DNA from: DASPXY01 sp038227745
GTDB lineage: Bacteria; Planctomycetota; Planctomycetia; Gemmatales; Gemmataceae
NCBI GenBank assembly: GCA_038227745.1
Contig: JBBRPS010000512.1
Location: 1 to 7,482, forward strand
Length of the DNA: 7,482 bases
Direction: 5' to 3'
The translations under genes were made by a program, and so were the position numbers. Shown here in pieces: positions 7,373-7,482 of this stretch. The first letter of the stretch is position 1. Each line of letters opens with the position of its first letter. The notes under the pieces were generated by a model. That model saw only the letters and a program-made list of their open reading frames with translations. It had not been told where the DNA came from and did not search any database.

Positions 7373-7401
7373 ATTGTTGGCAGAGGGGTTGATTTTGACA
7401 A
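7373..7401 (-). promoter_or_regulatory. Possible sigma-70-type promoter for the FGE-fold gene
   Basis: On the minus strand TTGTCA (7401-7396) and AACAAT (7378-7373) are spaced by 17 bp, with one mismatch in the -35 and two in the -10. Transcription would start near 7366, a short distance before the ATG at 7342. This is a modest match and no clear ribosome binding site follows. Confidence 0.3.
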
Positions 7402-7455
7402 GGGCCACGCGAATGATTCTCCTCGGACTGACCTGGTTCACAGAGGAGAAATGCC

Positions 7456-7482
7456 ATGGCCGAGCAAGCATCGCTGCCCTTC
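7456..7482 (+). CDS. Start of a plus-strand gene running off the right edge
   Basis: The ATG at 7456 is preceded by AGGAG (7444-7448) with a 7-base gap, one of the best ribosome binding sites in the window. Nine codons are visible (MAEQASLPF), too few to name a product. Its start overlaps the upper end of the open frame of the minus-strand FGE-fold gene, which argues for a shorter start of that gene and a divergent arrangement. A TTGACA at 7395-7400 lacks a good -10 partner. A near-match to a sigma-54 site (TGGCAG-N5-TTGAT, 7378-7393) misses the critical -12 GC. Confidence 0.5.

Noticed and set aside
7378..7393. TGGCAGAGGGGTTGAT as a second sigma-54 promoter
   Set aside because: The GG is correctly spaced, but the -12 element reads GA instead of GC and the -24 element lacks the final C, so the match is too weak.

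Overview
The window looks like a piece of a high-GC Planctomycetota chromosome, most likely from the Gemmatales/Isosphaerales side. The reasons are the gene families: a DUF1559 pseudopilin-like protein with an H-X9-DG motif paired with a small lipoprotein, a Hanks-type Ser/Thr kinase, an FGE-sulfatase-fold protein and a ceramidase-like hydrolase. Palindromic repeats scattered between genes fit the same picture. The lineage is inferred from protein families and is not proven here.

Layout from left to right. Positions 1-116 hold the C-terminal end of a plus-strand gene, possibly a transposase. A gene-poor stretch (117-511) follows with a short palindromic repeat. A plus-strand gene (512-1882) encodes a secreted neutral-ceramidase-like hydrolase. 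The gap 1883-2176 carries an almost ideal sigma-54 (-24/-12) promoter, a 9-bp inverted repeat upstream of it that could be an activator site, and two near-identical short repeats in the predicted leader. It drives a plus-strand Ser/Thr kinase with a helical-repeat C-terminal half (2177-3835). Convergent to the kinase is a minus-strand pair: a DUF1559 protein (4471-5442) followed by a small lipoprotein (3892-4326), with a nested palindrome between them. Divergent from the DUF1559 gene is an unrecognised cysteine-rich 233-residue protein (5729-6430), with a good sigma-70 promoter, a strong leader hairpin and a strong ribosome binding site. Its end converges with a minus-strand FGE-fold protein (6449 to about 7342) that lacks the catalytic cysteine pair of true formylglycine-generating enzymes. 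At the right edge a plus-strand gene appears to begin at 7456.

The genes do not form one obvious pathway. The DUF1559 protein and the lipoprotein are a plausible cell-envelope operon. The kinase is a stand-alone signalling unit under alternative-sigma-factor control. The ceramidase-like enzyme acts outside the cytoplasm. The most promising leads are the sigma-54-controlled kinase and the orphan cysteine-rich protein. I did not find clear evidence for a new multi-gene defence or mobile system.
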